Assembly: GCF_016904885.1 (NCBI RefSeq)
Contig: NZ_JADWYI010000001.1
Span: forward strand, 1,302,001 to 1,366,000
Reading direction: 5' to 3'
DNA length: 64,000 nt
Source of the DNA: Archangium primigenium
Lineage (GTDB): Bacteria; Myxococcota; Myxococcia; Myxococcales; Myxococcaceae
The translations under genes and the position numbers were made by a program. This document shows, piece after piece, positions 1 to 7,675 of the stretch; the first letter of the stretch is position 1, and each line of letters starts with the position of its first letter. The notes under the pieces are model-generated. The model was not told where the DNA came from and searched no databases. It worked only from the letters and a program-made list of their open reading frames with translations.

Positions 1-1543
1 GGGTGGCCTGGCTCACGTCGCGCATGGCCTGGCGGATCTGCCCGATGCCCGTGGCCTGCTGGTTGGCGCTGGCGGAGATCTGCGCCGCGGTGAGCGACGC
101 CTGGCTGAGCAGGTCCCCGAGCGTCTGGATGACGCCGCCCGCCTGGCTCACCACGCGGGTGGCCGAGGCCACGCTCTTGGTGCCCTCCTCGGTGGTCATC
201 ACCGCGCCCTGGGTGGCCTTCTGGATCTGCCCCAGGATCTGCCGCACCTGGGAGGTGGCTTTCTTGGACTGGTCGGCGAGCGCCTTGACCTCGGTGGCCA
301 CCACGGCGAAGCCCCGGCCGTGCTCGCCCGCGCGGCTCGCCTCGATGGAGGCGTTGAGCGCGAGCATGTGCGTCTGCTCGGAGATGTCGTTGACGGTGGT
401 GATGATGTCGCCGATGGCCTGGGCCTGCTCGGCCAGGGCGAGAATCCGCGAGGCGATGGACTCCACCTGCTCGCGCACGCTCGTCATGGCGCCCACGGCC
501 TCGTCCACCGCGCGTCGGCCGCTCTTGCCCACCTCCTCGGAGTGGCGCGCCGAGTCGCTCACGGCCTTGGCCCGCCCCGCGGCCTCCTCGGACGTCTGGG
601 CGATCTCCTCGATGGTGCTCACCGTCTGGGCCACGGCGCTGCCCTGCTCCTGGGCGCCGGCCACCTGCTCGGTGGTGCTCACGAGGATCTCCGACGTGGT
701 GCCCGCGAGCTGGTTGACGAACTCGGCCACCGTCTTGAGGGTGTGCTCGCGCTCCTGGGCCTGCTGGGCGAGCTGGGCCTCGGCCTGCTGGCGCCGCTCG
801 GCCATGGTGTTGAAGGCGGTGGCCAGCTCGCCCGTCTCGTCGTCGTTCACCACGTCGATGCGGTGGGCGAAGTTGCCCCGGCCGATCTGATCCGCCCCCG
901 TCACCAGCTTGTCCATGGGGCCGGTGATGCCGCGGGTGATGAGGTAGCTGCCCATGCTCACGATGAGCAGGCCCACGAGCGTGCCCAGGCCGAGCACCAG
1001 CTTGGTGCTCTGGGAGTTGTCCCGGGCCTCGCGCTCGTTTTCCGCCCAGCGCTGCTCCTCCAGGGTGAGCATCTCGTCGAGCAGCGTGCGGATGCGGTCC
1101 ATCTCCCGCTTGCCCTGGCCGGTGCGCACGAGCGTGAGCGCGGTGTCCACCTGGCCCGACTGGCGCAGCCGGATGGTCTCCGCCATCTCGTCGAGCTTGG
1201 CCTTGAGCAGGGGCTCCATCTGGGAGAGCCGCGCGGCCTGGCTGGGCTCGTCCATGAGGTACTCGCGCAGGCTCGCCAGGTTGAGGTCCAGGTTCTTGCG
1301 CGCCTCGGCGTAGGGGGCCAGGTAGGCCTCCTCGCCCGTGAGCATGTAGCCGCGCTGGCCCGTCTCCGCGTTCACCAGGCTCGCGTACACCTCGCGCATG
1401 AGCCGCGCCTGCTCCCGGCTCTCGAAGAGCTTGCCCGTCGTCTGCACGAGCTGCTGCGCGCCCTGGAAGGCGACGAAGGCCACGATGAGCAGCACCATCA
1501 GCGACAGGCCAAAGCCCATGGCGATCTTCTTGCCGATACTCAT
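1..1543 (-). CDS. methyl-accepting chemotaxis protein with CHASE3 sensor (C-terminus cut off)
   Basis: Chemoreceptor that would control a CheA kinase. An N-terminal membrane segment (about residues 8-27) is followed by a CHASE3-like helical sensor containing [15 protein letters not shown], a second membrane segment, a HAMP domain and the start of the methyl-accepting signalling domain. The conserved hairpin-tip region is present ([16 protein letters not shown], then [13 protein letters not shown]). About 514 codons lie inside the window and the end is missing. The ATG at 1543 overlaps the stop of the upstream cheW in an ATGA. It is the fourth gene of the cheW-cheR-cheW-mcp operon; a CheA gene is expected beyond the window edge (inference). 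Confidence 0.93.
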   Translation of the reverse strand, partial: MSIGKKIAMGFGLSLMVLLIVAFVAFQGAQQLVQTTGKLFESREQARLMREVYASLVNAETGQRGYMLTGEEAYLAPYAEARKNLDLNLASLREYLMDEPSQAARLSQMEPLLKAKLDEMAETIRLRQSGQVDTALTLVRTGQGKREMDRIRTLLDEMLTLEEQRWAENEREARDNSQSTKLVLGLGTLVGLLIVSMGSYLITRGITGPMDKLVTGADQIGRGNFAHRIDVVNDDETGELATAFNTMAERRQQAEAQLAQQAQEREHTLKTVAEFVNQLAGTTSEILVSTTEQVAGAQEQGSAVAQTVSTIEEIAQTSEEAAGRAKAVSDSARHSEEVGKSGRRAVDEAVGAMTSVREQVESIASRILALAEQAQAIGDIITTVNDISEQTHMLALNASIEASRAGEHGRGFAVVATEVKALADQSKKATSQVRQILGQIQKATQGAVMTTEEGTKSVASATRVVSQAGGVIQTLGDLLSQASLTAAQISASANQQATGIGQIRQAMRDVSQAT

Positions 1544-2172
1544 GAAACCCTTTCCTCGGACAGGTCGAAGAAGAGCCGACCATCCCTCAAGAGGGCCTCG
1601 CCCTCCAGCACGATGATTCCCTCGCGGGTGAGCCCCGCGACGAGTCCCCGCTCCTGCGCCCCGAGCGCCGCGGGCGGAGGCATCAGCGTGTCGCGCGACA
1701 CGCTGAGCACTTCTTCCACGCGCTCGGCGCACACGCCCAGCTCCGCGCGGCCCTGCCCCACCACCAGCACGGGGCCGTGCTGGGTGGAGGCGGGCCGGCC
1801 GAACAAGGGCGCCAGCTCCACCACCGCCAGCACCTCGCCGTGCAGCAGCACCACGCCGCGCAGCTGCTCGGGCGAGCCCGGCAGGGTGACGCGCTGCTCG
1901 GAGGTGCGCAACACCTCGCGCACGAAGCGCGTCTCCAGCGCGTAGTCCTGCTCGCCCGCGTGGAAGTGGACGATTTCCAACAGGCGCCCGGGCTCGGCGT
2001 GGGGCGCGGTGGCGCGGGCGAGCCGGAGCGCGCGCTCGTCCAGGAGCGCGCGCTCCTGGGCGGGGTCGGCCGTGGCGGCCTCGCGCGTGGTGTCCTCCAG
2101 CTGCCGCAGGCGGCGGTAGGCCGCGGTCCAGTCCAGCCCGCCCGTCTTGGGCTCCTCGTCACCCACCATCAC
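1540..2172 (-). CDS. CheW-type coupling protein (WspD-like)
   Basis: Adaptor linking a chemoreceptor array to a CheA kinase. About 65 N-terminal residues are helical and charged. They are followed by a CheW domain (about residues 65-205) with the typical pattern of [17 protein letters not shown] followed by LFGRP. At 210 residues it is longer than a minimal CheW (about 150), which resembles WspD of Pseudomonas Wsp clusters. GTG at 2172 overlaps the cheR stop. An ATG at 2169 is equally possible, since GGAG lies 5 bp from the GTG and 8 bp from the ATG. It is translationally coupled to cheR upstream and the receptor gene downstream. The specific Wsp role is inferred from gene order. Confidence 0.9.
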   Translation of the reverse strand: MMVGDEEPKTGGLDWTAAYRRLRQLEDTTREAATADPAQERALLDERALRLARATAPHAEPGRLLEIVHFHAGEQDYALETRFVREVLRTSEQRVTLPGSPEQLRGVVLLHGEVLAVVELAPLFGRPASTQHGPVLVVGQGRAELGVCAERVEEVLSVSRDTLMPPPAALGAQERGLVAGLTREGIIVLEGEALLRDGRLFFDLSEERVS

Positions 2173-3689
2173 TCATTCTCCATGGCGGCTTCTAGCCGCT
2201 CGAGCTCCTCGCGGGCCACCGCCATGAGCCGCGCGGCGCGCTCGCCATCCCCCAGGGGCACGGCCTCCTCGGGCGGCAGCGTGGCGCACAGCGTGGCCGC
2301 GGTGGTGAAGGCGCGCCGCGCGCCCGCCAGGTCTCCCCGGCGTCGCAACAGGTGGCCGAGCATCAGGTGCGCCACGGCCAGGCCCGGCTCCAGGTAGAGC
2401 GCCTGCCGCGCGGCCCGCTCGGACTCCTCCAGCCGGCCCAGGCCGAGCTGCACCACGGCCTCCAGGTAGCGCGGCTCCACGGCGAGCGGATGGCGCGCGC
2501 TCGCCTCGGCGCAGGCGCGCAGCGCGCCGCGCGGGTCATAGTTGGCCAGGGCGCGGATGTGCACCTCCGCGGCCAGGGGCTCGGTGGGCAGCGCGCCGGC
2601 GAGCCGGGCCGCCTCGGGCCAGTCCCCCCGGGCGAGCGCGCGCCGGGCCTGCTCCAGCCCCGGGCTCTCCGGGAGCGCGGGCACGGGCACGGCGGGCGGC
2701 GGTGGCGGCGTCGGCCGGGTGAACGGCACGGCGGGCGGCGGCGGCGGGGTGAAGGGCACGGCGGGGGGCGGCGGGGTGAACGGCACGGCGGGCGGCGGGA
2801 CCGACGGGGGCACCACCTGGATGGGCGAGTGGAAGACGAGGCGCTGGTGGGGCCGGGCGGCGTCGGGGCGGTGGTAGACGATGCCCCACGCGGTGACGAG
2901 CGTCTCGAAGGGCGCCAGGCCCATGAGCGGCGGATCCGACGGCCCGGTGATGAGGAAGCCGCCCTCGGCGAGCGAGGCGTACAGCCGCCGCGCCACCTCC
3001 TCGATGGTGGCGCGGTTGAAGTAGATGAGGACGTTGCGGCAGAAGATGATGTCCTGGTTCCAGATGCCCGCGCCCTGGGTGGGCCAGGTGCTGTCCGCCA
3101 GGTTCAGGTAGCTGAAGCGCACGTGGTCGCGCACCTCGGGCGCCAGCGTGTAGCGCTTGCCGTGTGCCCGGAGGTAGGGGCGCATCTGCTCCGTCCACGG
3201 GCCGCGCAGGGACCAGTCGCCGTAGCTCGCCACCTCGCAGCGCGAGAGCGCCGCGCGCGACACGTCCGTGCCCTGCACGAGCATGCGCGCGCCATAGCCC
3301 TCCTTCATCAGCAGCACCGCGAGCGAGTAGGGCTCCTCGCCCGAGGCGCACCCGGCGCTCCAGCCGCGCACCACGTGCTCCGGGCCCCGGCGCTGCTCCA
3401 GGTCCGGCAGCACCTCCTGGCGGATGAACTCGTAGTGCTCGGGGTTGCGAAAGAAGTACGTCTCCCCCACGGTGAGCTCCACCATGAGGTCGTCGAAGGC
3501 GGCCGGGTCCTCCAGCCGCGTGAGGTACGTGGCGAAGTCGCCGCCCAGGCCCGCGCGGGCCATGGCCCGGTCGATGCCCTCCATGGCGGCGGGCGGACAG
3601 CTCGGGGGCAGCAGTCCGGCACGCGCGGAGACCAGGTCCAGCACCGCGACGTATCCCGGGTGCCGCCAGGGCGGCGCCTGATCACTCAC
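2169..3689 (-). CDS. CheR methyltransferase with C-terminal TPR repeats (WspC-like)
   Basis: SAM-dependent glutamate methyltransferase for chemoreceptor adaptation. Order: CheR N-terminal helical domain (about 10-75), catalytic domain (about 80-275) with the SAM-binding GWSAGCASGEEPYSLA and the NQDIIFCRNVLIYFN motif, and a proline-rich linker (about 295-345) made of repeated PPPPAVPFT units. A TPR-like helical region ends the protein at residue 506. The CheR-TPR layout matches WspC, which lacks the pentapeptide-binding insertion of classical CheR. The GTG start overlaps the stop of the preceding cheW. The proline linker is coded by a short imperfect DNA repeat at about 2690-2810. Confidence 0.92.
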   Translation of the reverse strand: MSDQAPPWRHPGYVAVLDLVSARAGLLPPSCPPAAMEGIDRAMARAGLGGDFATYLTRLEDPAAFDDLMVELTVGETYFFRNPEHYEFIRQEVLPDLEQRRGPEHVVRGWSAGCASGEEPYSLAVLLMKEGYGARMLVQGTDVSRAALSRCEVASYGDWSLRGPWTEQMRPYLRAHGKRYTLAPEVRDHVRFSYLNLADSTWPTQGAGIWNQDIIFCRNVLIYFNRATIEEVARRLYASLAEGGFLITGPSDPPLMGLAPFETLVTAWGIVYHRPDAARPHQRLVFHSPIQVVPPSVPPPAVPFTPPPPAVPFTPPPPPAVPFTRPTPPPPPAVPVPALPESPGLEQARRALARGDWPEAARLAGALPTEPLAAEVHIRALANYDPRGALRACAEASARHPLAVEPRYLEAVVQLGLGRLEESERAARQALYLEPGLAVAHLMLGHLLRRRGDLAGARRAFTTAATLCATLPPEEAVPLGDGERAARLMAVAREELERLEAAMENE

Positions 3690-4162
3690 CGCGAGGCTTC
3701 CTCCTTCACGAGCGCCGCGTCGAGCGTCATCGCCTCGGCGGCGGACAGGAAGGTGCGCAAGTCATGCAGCAGCACGAGCCCGTCGGGCAGCTTCAGGGCG
3801 CCGGCCACGTAGCCCACCCCGGGCAGGTGCCGGGGCGTGGCGTCCATCAGGTCCGCCTCCACGGGGATGAGCCCCTCGGCCCGGTCCACGCGCAGCGCCA
3901 CGGCGCGCGCGCCCGCCTGGGCGATGATGAAGTGGTCCATGGGCGAGAGGCGGCGGGCCGGCAGCCGGAAGCGCCGGCGCATGTCGAGCACCGGGATGAG
4001 CTCCCCGCGCAGGTTGAACAGACCCTCCACGACGTCCGGGGCCTGGGGCAGGGGGGTGAGGCGCACGGCCCGCACCAGCTCGCGCACGTCCTCCACGGGC
4101 AACGCATAGCGTTGCGCTTCCAGCGTGAAGAGCAGGACCTCGCGGGGGCTCGGGGTGACCAT
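3686..4162 (-). CDS. CheW-type coupling protein (WspB-like)
   Basis: Single-domain CheW of 158 residues, the usual family length. The domain starts at residue 8 (VLLFTLEAQRYALPVEDV) and contains the diagnostic VVEGLFNLRGELIPVLDM. It would couple the receptor encoded at the end of the operon to CheA. It starts at ATG 4162, 36 bp after the PAS histidine kinase gene, and its stop overlaps the cheR start. A TAGGAT hexamer on the minus strand upstream could give a second promoter, so co-transcription with the kinase is possible but not proven. Confidence 0.92.
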   Translation of the reverse strand: MVTPSPREVLLFTLEAQRYALPVEDVRELVRAVRLTPLPQAPDVVEGLFNLRGELIPVLDMRRRFRLPARRLSPMDHFIIAQAGARAVALRVDRAEGLIPVEADLMDATPRHLPGVGYVAGALKLPDGLVLLHDLRTFLSAAEAMTLDAALVKEEASR

Positions 4163-4198
4163 CGGCCCGGCATCCTATGCACCCCCACGGGCGCCTGC

Positions 4199-5680
4199 CT
4201 ACCGCGACGCGTCGCCCGGGCGCGCGGGCGGGGGGGCGCGCGGCAGCTTCACGGTGATGCGGGTGCCTTCCCCCTGGGCGGAGCGCACCGTGACGCTTCC
4301 CCCATGGGCCTGGACGAGGTGTTGAACGATGTACAATCCGAGCCCCACGCTGCGGTGGACGGTGTCCATGCCGGCGCTCCCGCGCTGCATGGGCTCGAAG
4401 AGCCGGTCCTGGACGTGGGGGGGGATGGGGTCGCCCTGGTTGTGGACCTCCAGGGTCACCTCGGGGCCCGTGTCGTCCAGGGCGAGGGTGATGGGGGTGG
4501 ACGCGGGGCTGTAGCGCACGGCGTTGGACAGCAGGTTGCTGAGCACCTGGAAGAGCCGGTCGGGGTCCCACTGTCCGTGCGGATGGCCCCGCACGCGCAG
4601 CTCGAAGCGCCGCTCCGGGGCGCCCGCGCGCGCTTCCTCCAGGGCCTGGCGCACCAGGACCTCCAGGTCCATGGGCCGGGGATCGAGGGGGATGCCGGTG
4701 CCCAGGCGCGCCTGGGTGAAGTCGAGCAGGTCGCGCACCAGGCGGATGCAGCGCGAGACGCCCGTCTCGATGCGGCCCACCACCTCGCGCACCCGGGGCT
4801 CGAGCTCCATGCGGCGCAGCAGCTGGGTGGTGCCCAGGTGGATGATGCCCAGGGGGGCGCGCAGGTCGTGGGACACGATGCCGATGAGCTTCTGCTCGAA
4901 GTCCGCGCGCAGGCGCGCCTGCTCCTCCAGGCGCTTGTTCTCGGTGATGTCGCGCGCGGCCGCGTAGATGAGGCCCTGGGCGGGCAGGGGGCTGGTGGCC
5001 CAGGCGAGCCACCGGTAGCCGCCGTCCTTGCAGCGGTAGCGGTTCTCGAAGCGCAGCGTGGACTCGCCCCGCGTCAGCCGCCCGAGCTCGCCGTGCGTGG
5101 CGGCGCGGTCCTCGGCGTGGACGAACTCGAAGAAGGGCTGGCCGAGCAGCTCCTCCTCGCTCCAGCCGAGCGTGCGCATGAAGGCGGCGTTGACGCGCCG
5201 GAAGTAGCCATCCATCCCCGCCACGCAGAACATGTCCGGGGCCAGGCGGAAGAAGCGCTCGCGCTCCTCGTTGGAGGCGTCCTCCGTGGTGTCCATCACC
5301 ATGCCGATGAGGCCGGTGGGCTGCCCCTGCGCGTCCGTGATCACCGCGCCCCGGTCCCTGAGCCAGCGCACCTGCCCGTCCCGGCGGATGACGCGGTAGT
5401 CCACGACATACCGGCCCTTGGGGATGGCCTGGTGCATCGTGGCGCGCACGAACTCCCGGTCCGAGGGGTGCAGCTCCTCGAGCAGGTCCACCCCGCGCGC
5501 CGTCTGTTCGCCCGTGGACACCCCCAGCAGGCCCATCAGGGTGGCGTCCCGGGTGACCGTGCCGCTGGCCAGGTCCCATCGCCAGGTGCCAATGCTCAAC
5601 GCCTCCACGAGGCGCCATTGGTTCTGCCGCCACTCCGAGACCTCCGGAGGACCGGTGGGTGTGCCGCTGGGTGGATTCAT
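4199..5680 (-). CDS. PAS-domain sensor histidine kinase
   Basis: Cytosolic two-component sensor of 493 residues with no membrane segment. Two PAS folds (about 25-135 and 140-255) precede a HisKA dimerisation domain with the phospho-acceptor in IGIVSHDLRAPLG (about 270). The catalytic ATPase domain has an N box, VLSNLLSNAVRYSP, and a G2 box, VGLGLYIVQHL. The G1 box is degenerate (NQGDPIPPH instead of DxGxGIP). The start was placed at ATG 5680; the frame stays open further upstream without a better start. A TATTCT hexamer at 5708-5713 on this strand may be the -10. It is divergent from a receiver gene at 5818 and sits just upstream of the Che operon. Confidence 0.88.
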   Translation of the reverse strand: MNPPSGTPTGPPEVSEWRQNQWRLVEALSIGTWRWDLASGTVTRDATLMGLLGVSTGEQTARGVDLLEELHPSDREFVRATMHQAIPKGRYVVDYRVIRRDGQVRWLRDRGAVITDAQGQPTGLIGMVMDTTEDASNEERERFFRLAPDMFCVAGMDGYFRRVNAAFMRTLGWSEEELLGQPFFEFVHAEDRAATHGELGRLTRGESTLRFENRYRCKDGGYRWLAWATSPLPAQGLIYAAARDITENKRLEEQARLRADFEQKLIGIVSHDLRAPLGIIHLGTTQLLRRMELEPRVREVVGRIETGVSRCIRLVRDLLDFTQARLGTGIPLDPRPMDLEVLVRQALEEARAGAPERRFELRVRGHPHGQWDPDRLFQVLSNLLSNAVRYSPASTPITLALDDTGPEVTLEVHNQGDPIPPHVQDRLFEPMQRGSAGMDTVHRSVGLGLYIVQHLVQAHGGSVTVRSAQGEGTRITVKLPRAPPPARPGDASR

Positions 5681-5773
5681 GCCGTGGTGCTGTATGCCCC
5701 CGGGGAGAGAATAAGGATGGGCGCGGCGTCCCGCTCGGGCGCGGCGGGAGTGTCCACCGGCCGACAGCCTTGC

Positions 5774-5801
5774 TTGCGCCCCGGAGGACACATCCTAGTT
5801 T
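5774..5801 (+). promoter_or_regulatory. candidate sigma-70 promoter of the receiver gene
   Basis: TTGCGC at 5774-5779 and TAGTTT at 5796-5801 are separated by 16 bp and lie 16 bp before the ATG at 5818. The 16-bp spacing also occurs in the other candidate promoters of this window. Assignment is by eye. Confidence 0.35.
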
Positions 5802-5817
5802 TGCCCCTGGTTCCGCC

Positions 5818-6213
5818 ATGCCCGTCACCTCGCCCTCCCTGCTCGTCGTGGACAAAGATCCGGATGTCCGGTTGGCCCTGCGCATGTCGTTGGAGTTCGT
5901 GGGCTACCGGGTGGTGACCGCGGAGGACGCGCGGGAGGCCCTGGCGCGCCTGGACGAGCCGGGTCGGCCCGCGCTGGCGCTGCTGGATTCGTGCCGGGAG
6001 GCGAGCGAGGGCGAGGAGCTGCGGCGGCGGCTGCGGGCCGCGGGCGTGCCGCTGGTGCTGCTCACCTCGCGGGTGCCGGGCGAGACGTCGGGCATCCGGG
6101 CCGTGCTGCCCAAGCCCTTCAACCTGGAGGAGCTCTACGCCACCGTGGCCGCCCATGGCCCGGCCCGGGCGCTCACCCGGCCCCCGGAGGATCACGCCTC
6201 GCTCGCCGCCTGA
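5818..6213 (+). CDS. single-domain response regulator
   Basis: Stand-alone CheY-like receiver of 131 residues with no output domain. The first acidic position is in VVDKDPD, the phospho-acceptor aspartate in ALLDS (about residue 58), the Ser/Thr switch in LLTS and the invariant lysine in LPKPF. Start at ATG 5818; an upstream extension of the frame has no Shine-Dalgarno sequence and crosses the candidate promoter. It is divergent from the PAS kinase at 5680, its most likely partner by position (inference). Confidence 0.88.
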   Translation: MPVTSPSLLVVDKDPDVRLALRMSLEFVGYRVVTAEDAREALARLDEPGRPALALLDSCREASEGEELRRRLRAAGVPLVLLTSRVPGETSGIRAVLPKPFNLEELYATVAAHGPARALTRPPEDHASLAA

Positions 6214-6217
6214 GTTT

Positions 6218-6251
6218 GTCCGGAGTGCTTGTCCAGGGTCCGTCCGGAGTG
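6218..6251 (+). repeat. short direct repeats of GTCCGGAGTG
   Basis: GTCCGGAGTG occurs at 6218-6227 and again at 6242-6251, exactly 24 bp apart, with further GTCC cores at 6231 and 6238. Reverse-orientation GGAC cores follow at about 6284-6320. The cluster fills the 215-bp gap between the two receiver genes and could be a regulator-binding array. Confidence 0.4.
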
Positions 6252-6359
6252 GGGCTGAAGCCATACAGCTGGTTCAAGGAGCTTGGACAGACACTGGACG
6301 GGAACCGCGGACACGGCAATTGTCCGGGGGGAGTGCGAGTCTTTCGCGTGTGCAACCCA

Positions 6360-6387
6360 TTGCACGCGGGGAGCGTGTCCCTAGGTT
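6360..6387 (+). promoter_or_regulatory. candidate sigma-70 promoter of the second receiver gene
   Basis: TTGCAC at 6360-6365 and TAGGTT at 6382-6387 with a 16-bp spacer. This would give a short leader carrying the GAAAGAGG-like Shine-Dalgarno before ATG 6429. Confidence 0.35.
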
Positions 6388-6428
6388 GACTCGGACACGG
6401 GTGAACCAACGAAAGAGGTGCCGGCCCT

Positions 6429-6794
6429 ATGCACCCATGTCCCAGTCCCATCCTCGTGGTGGAGCAGCACCCGGACGTGCGCACCGTCATCCACGCGGCC
6501 CTGGAGCACGAAGGCTACCTGTCGGTCCCGGCGCCCAGCACCCAGAAGGCGCTGCGCGCCCTGGAGTGGATGGAGCGGCCGGGCCTCATCCTCTTGGACG
6601 AGCTCCTGGCGGACGGGGAGCTGGAGCACTTCATCCTGCACGTGCGCACGCACCAGTCCCTGCGCCGGGTGCCCATCGTGCTCTTGTCCGTGGGGGGCCC
6701 GGCGTCGCGGGTGTTGGGCGTGCAGGCCATCTTGCGCAAGCCCTTCCAGCTCGACGCGCTCATCGACGTCGTCGAGGCGCAGTGCCTGCACTAG
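6429..6794 (+). CDS. single-domain response regulator with altered acidic pocket
   Basis: Receiver-only protein of 121 residues. The phospho-acceptor is in LILLDELL (about residue 58), the Ser switch in VLLSV and the conserved lysine in LRKPFQLD. The usual pair of acidic residues at the end of beta-1 (VVDDD) is replaced by VVEQHPD, so Mg2+ binding may be changed. A GAAAGAGG Shine-Dalgarno supports ATG 6429. The gene ends 4 bp before the convergent regulator gene. No output domain or kinase partner is visible, apart from the PAS kinase 750 bp away. Confidence 0.85.
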   Translation: MHPCPSPILVVEQHPDVRTVIHAALEHEGYLSVPAPSTQKALRALEWMERPGLILLDELLADGELEHFILHVRTHQSLRRVPIVLLSVGGPASRVLGVQAILRKPFQLDALIDVVEAQCLH

Positions 6795-6798
6795 GACT

Positions 6799-7617
6799 TC
6801 AGCGCGAGGCCTCGAGCTGCGCGAGCCGCGCCTGCACCTCGCTGGCCTGCTCGACGTCGCCCAGCCGCTCGGCGAGGCCGTGGCTGGCCAGCCGCGCCAC
6901 GTGCGCGAGCCGGGCGAGCCAGGTGGGGCCCCGCTCCCCGCCCACGAGCACCACCAACAGGCGCAAGGGGATGTCGTCCGGGGTCTCCGCCGCCAGGGGC
7001 CGCGCGAGCGTCACCAGGGCGGCCAGGGGCGGGGTGTTCTCCACGTGGGCGTGAGGCACCGCCACGCCGTTGCCCACGGCGTTGGAGGACTCGGCCTCGC
7101 GCCGCCGCAGCTCCGCCACGAGCCGCGACGCGCTCACCTCGGGCAGGGCCGCCGCGAGCCGTCCGGCCGCCACGTCCAGGGCATCCTCGAGCGCCCCGCA
7201 CGTCATGCGCAGCACCATGCGATCCGGTGAGAGCACCGGCGAGAGCGCCGGCACGGGCGTGTCCGGCCAGGGCGCGCGCGCGGGGAACTCGGTGTCGAGC
7301 CAGACGCGCACCCGCGTGAGCTGGGCCGCGGTGAGCCGCCGGCGCGCCAGCTCCAAGAGGAGCGCGCCCGCGGCGGGCTCCTCCTCCAGGTAGTGGGCCA
7401 CGAAGGGGCTGAGCCGGTGCGCCACGTCCATGAGCAGCGGGGCGGGCACGTCCAGCTCGCGCGCGATGGCGGCGAGCCGCTCGGGCGTGGGCGCGGCGTC
7501 CACGCCGTTCTCCACCCGGCTGAGGTAGGCGCTGGACACGCCGATGCGGCGCGCCAGGTCCCTCAGGCTCAGGCCCGCGTCCACACGCAGCAGTCGAAGG
7601 GTGGCTCCCAGGTGCAT
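6799..7617 (-). CDS. XRE-family regulator fused to a PTS EIIA-type domain
   Basis: A 272-residue fusion. Residues 5-62 form an XRE/Cro helix-turn-helix (LSLRDLARRIGVSSAYLSRVE). Residues about 128-270 resemble PTS fructose/nitrogen EIIA, with the phospho-accepting histidine in GNGVAVPHAH (His 189) and the preceding region LVAELRRREAESSNAVGNG. In PTS proteins this histidine receives phosphate from HPr. Fused to a DNA-binding domain, it may let the nitrogen/sugar phosphorelay control repression (inference). No EI or HPr gene is in the window. It lies 58 bp downstream of, and on the same strand as, the antiporter gene, which is a plausible co-transcribed target. No clear Shine-Dalgarno precedes ATG 7617. 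Confidence 0.85.
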   Translation of the reverse strand: MHLGATLRLLRVDAGLSLRDLARRIGVSSAYLSRVENGVDAAPTPERLAAIARELDVPAPLLMDVAHRLSPFVAHYLEEEPAAGALLLELARRRLTAAQLTRVRVWLDTEFPARAPWPDTPVPALSPVLSPDRMVLRMTCGALEDALDVAAGRLAAALPEVSASRLVAELRRREAESSNAVGNGVAVPHAHVENTPPLAALVTLARPLAAETPDDIPLRLLVVLVGGERGPTWLARLAHVARLASHGLAERLGDVEQASEVQARLAQLEASR

Positions 7618-7675
7618 GGGCGGTGGTGGGGGACGGCGGGGTGGGACGGCGCGGAGGAAAGGCGTTCAGGGGGCT

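Noticed and set aside
3762-5885. Long minus-strand frame overlapping cheW and the PAS kinase
   Set aside because: Out of frame with both recognisable genes; sequence is His/Arg/Pro/Gly low complexity.
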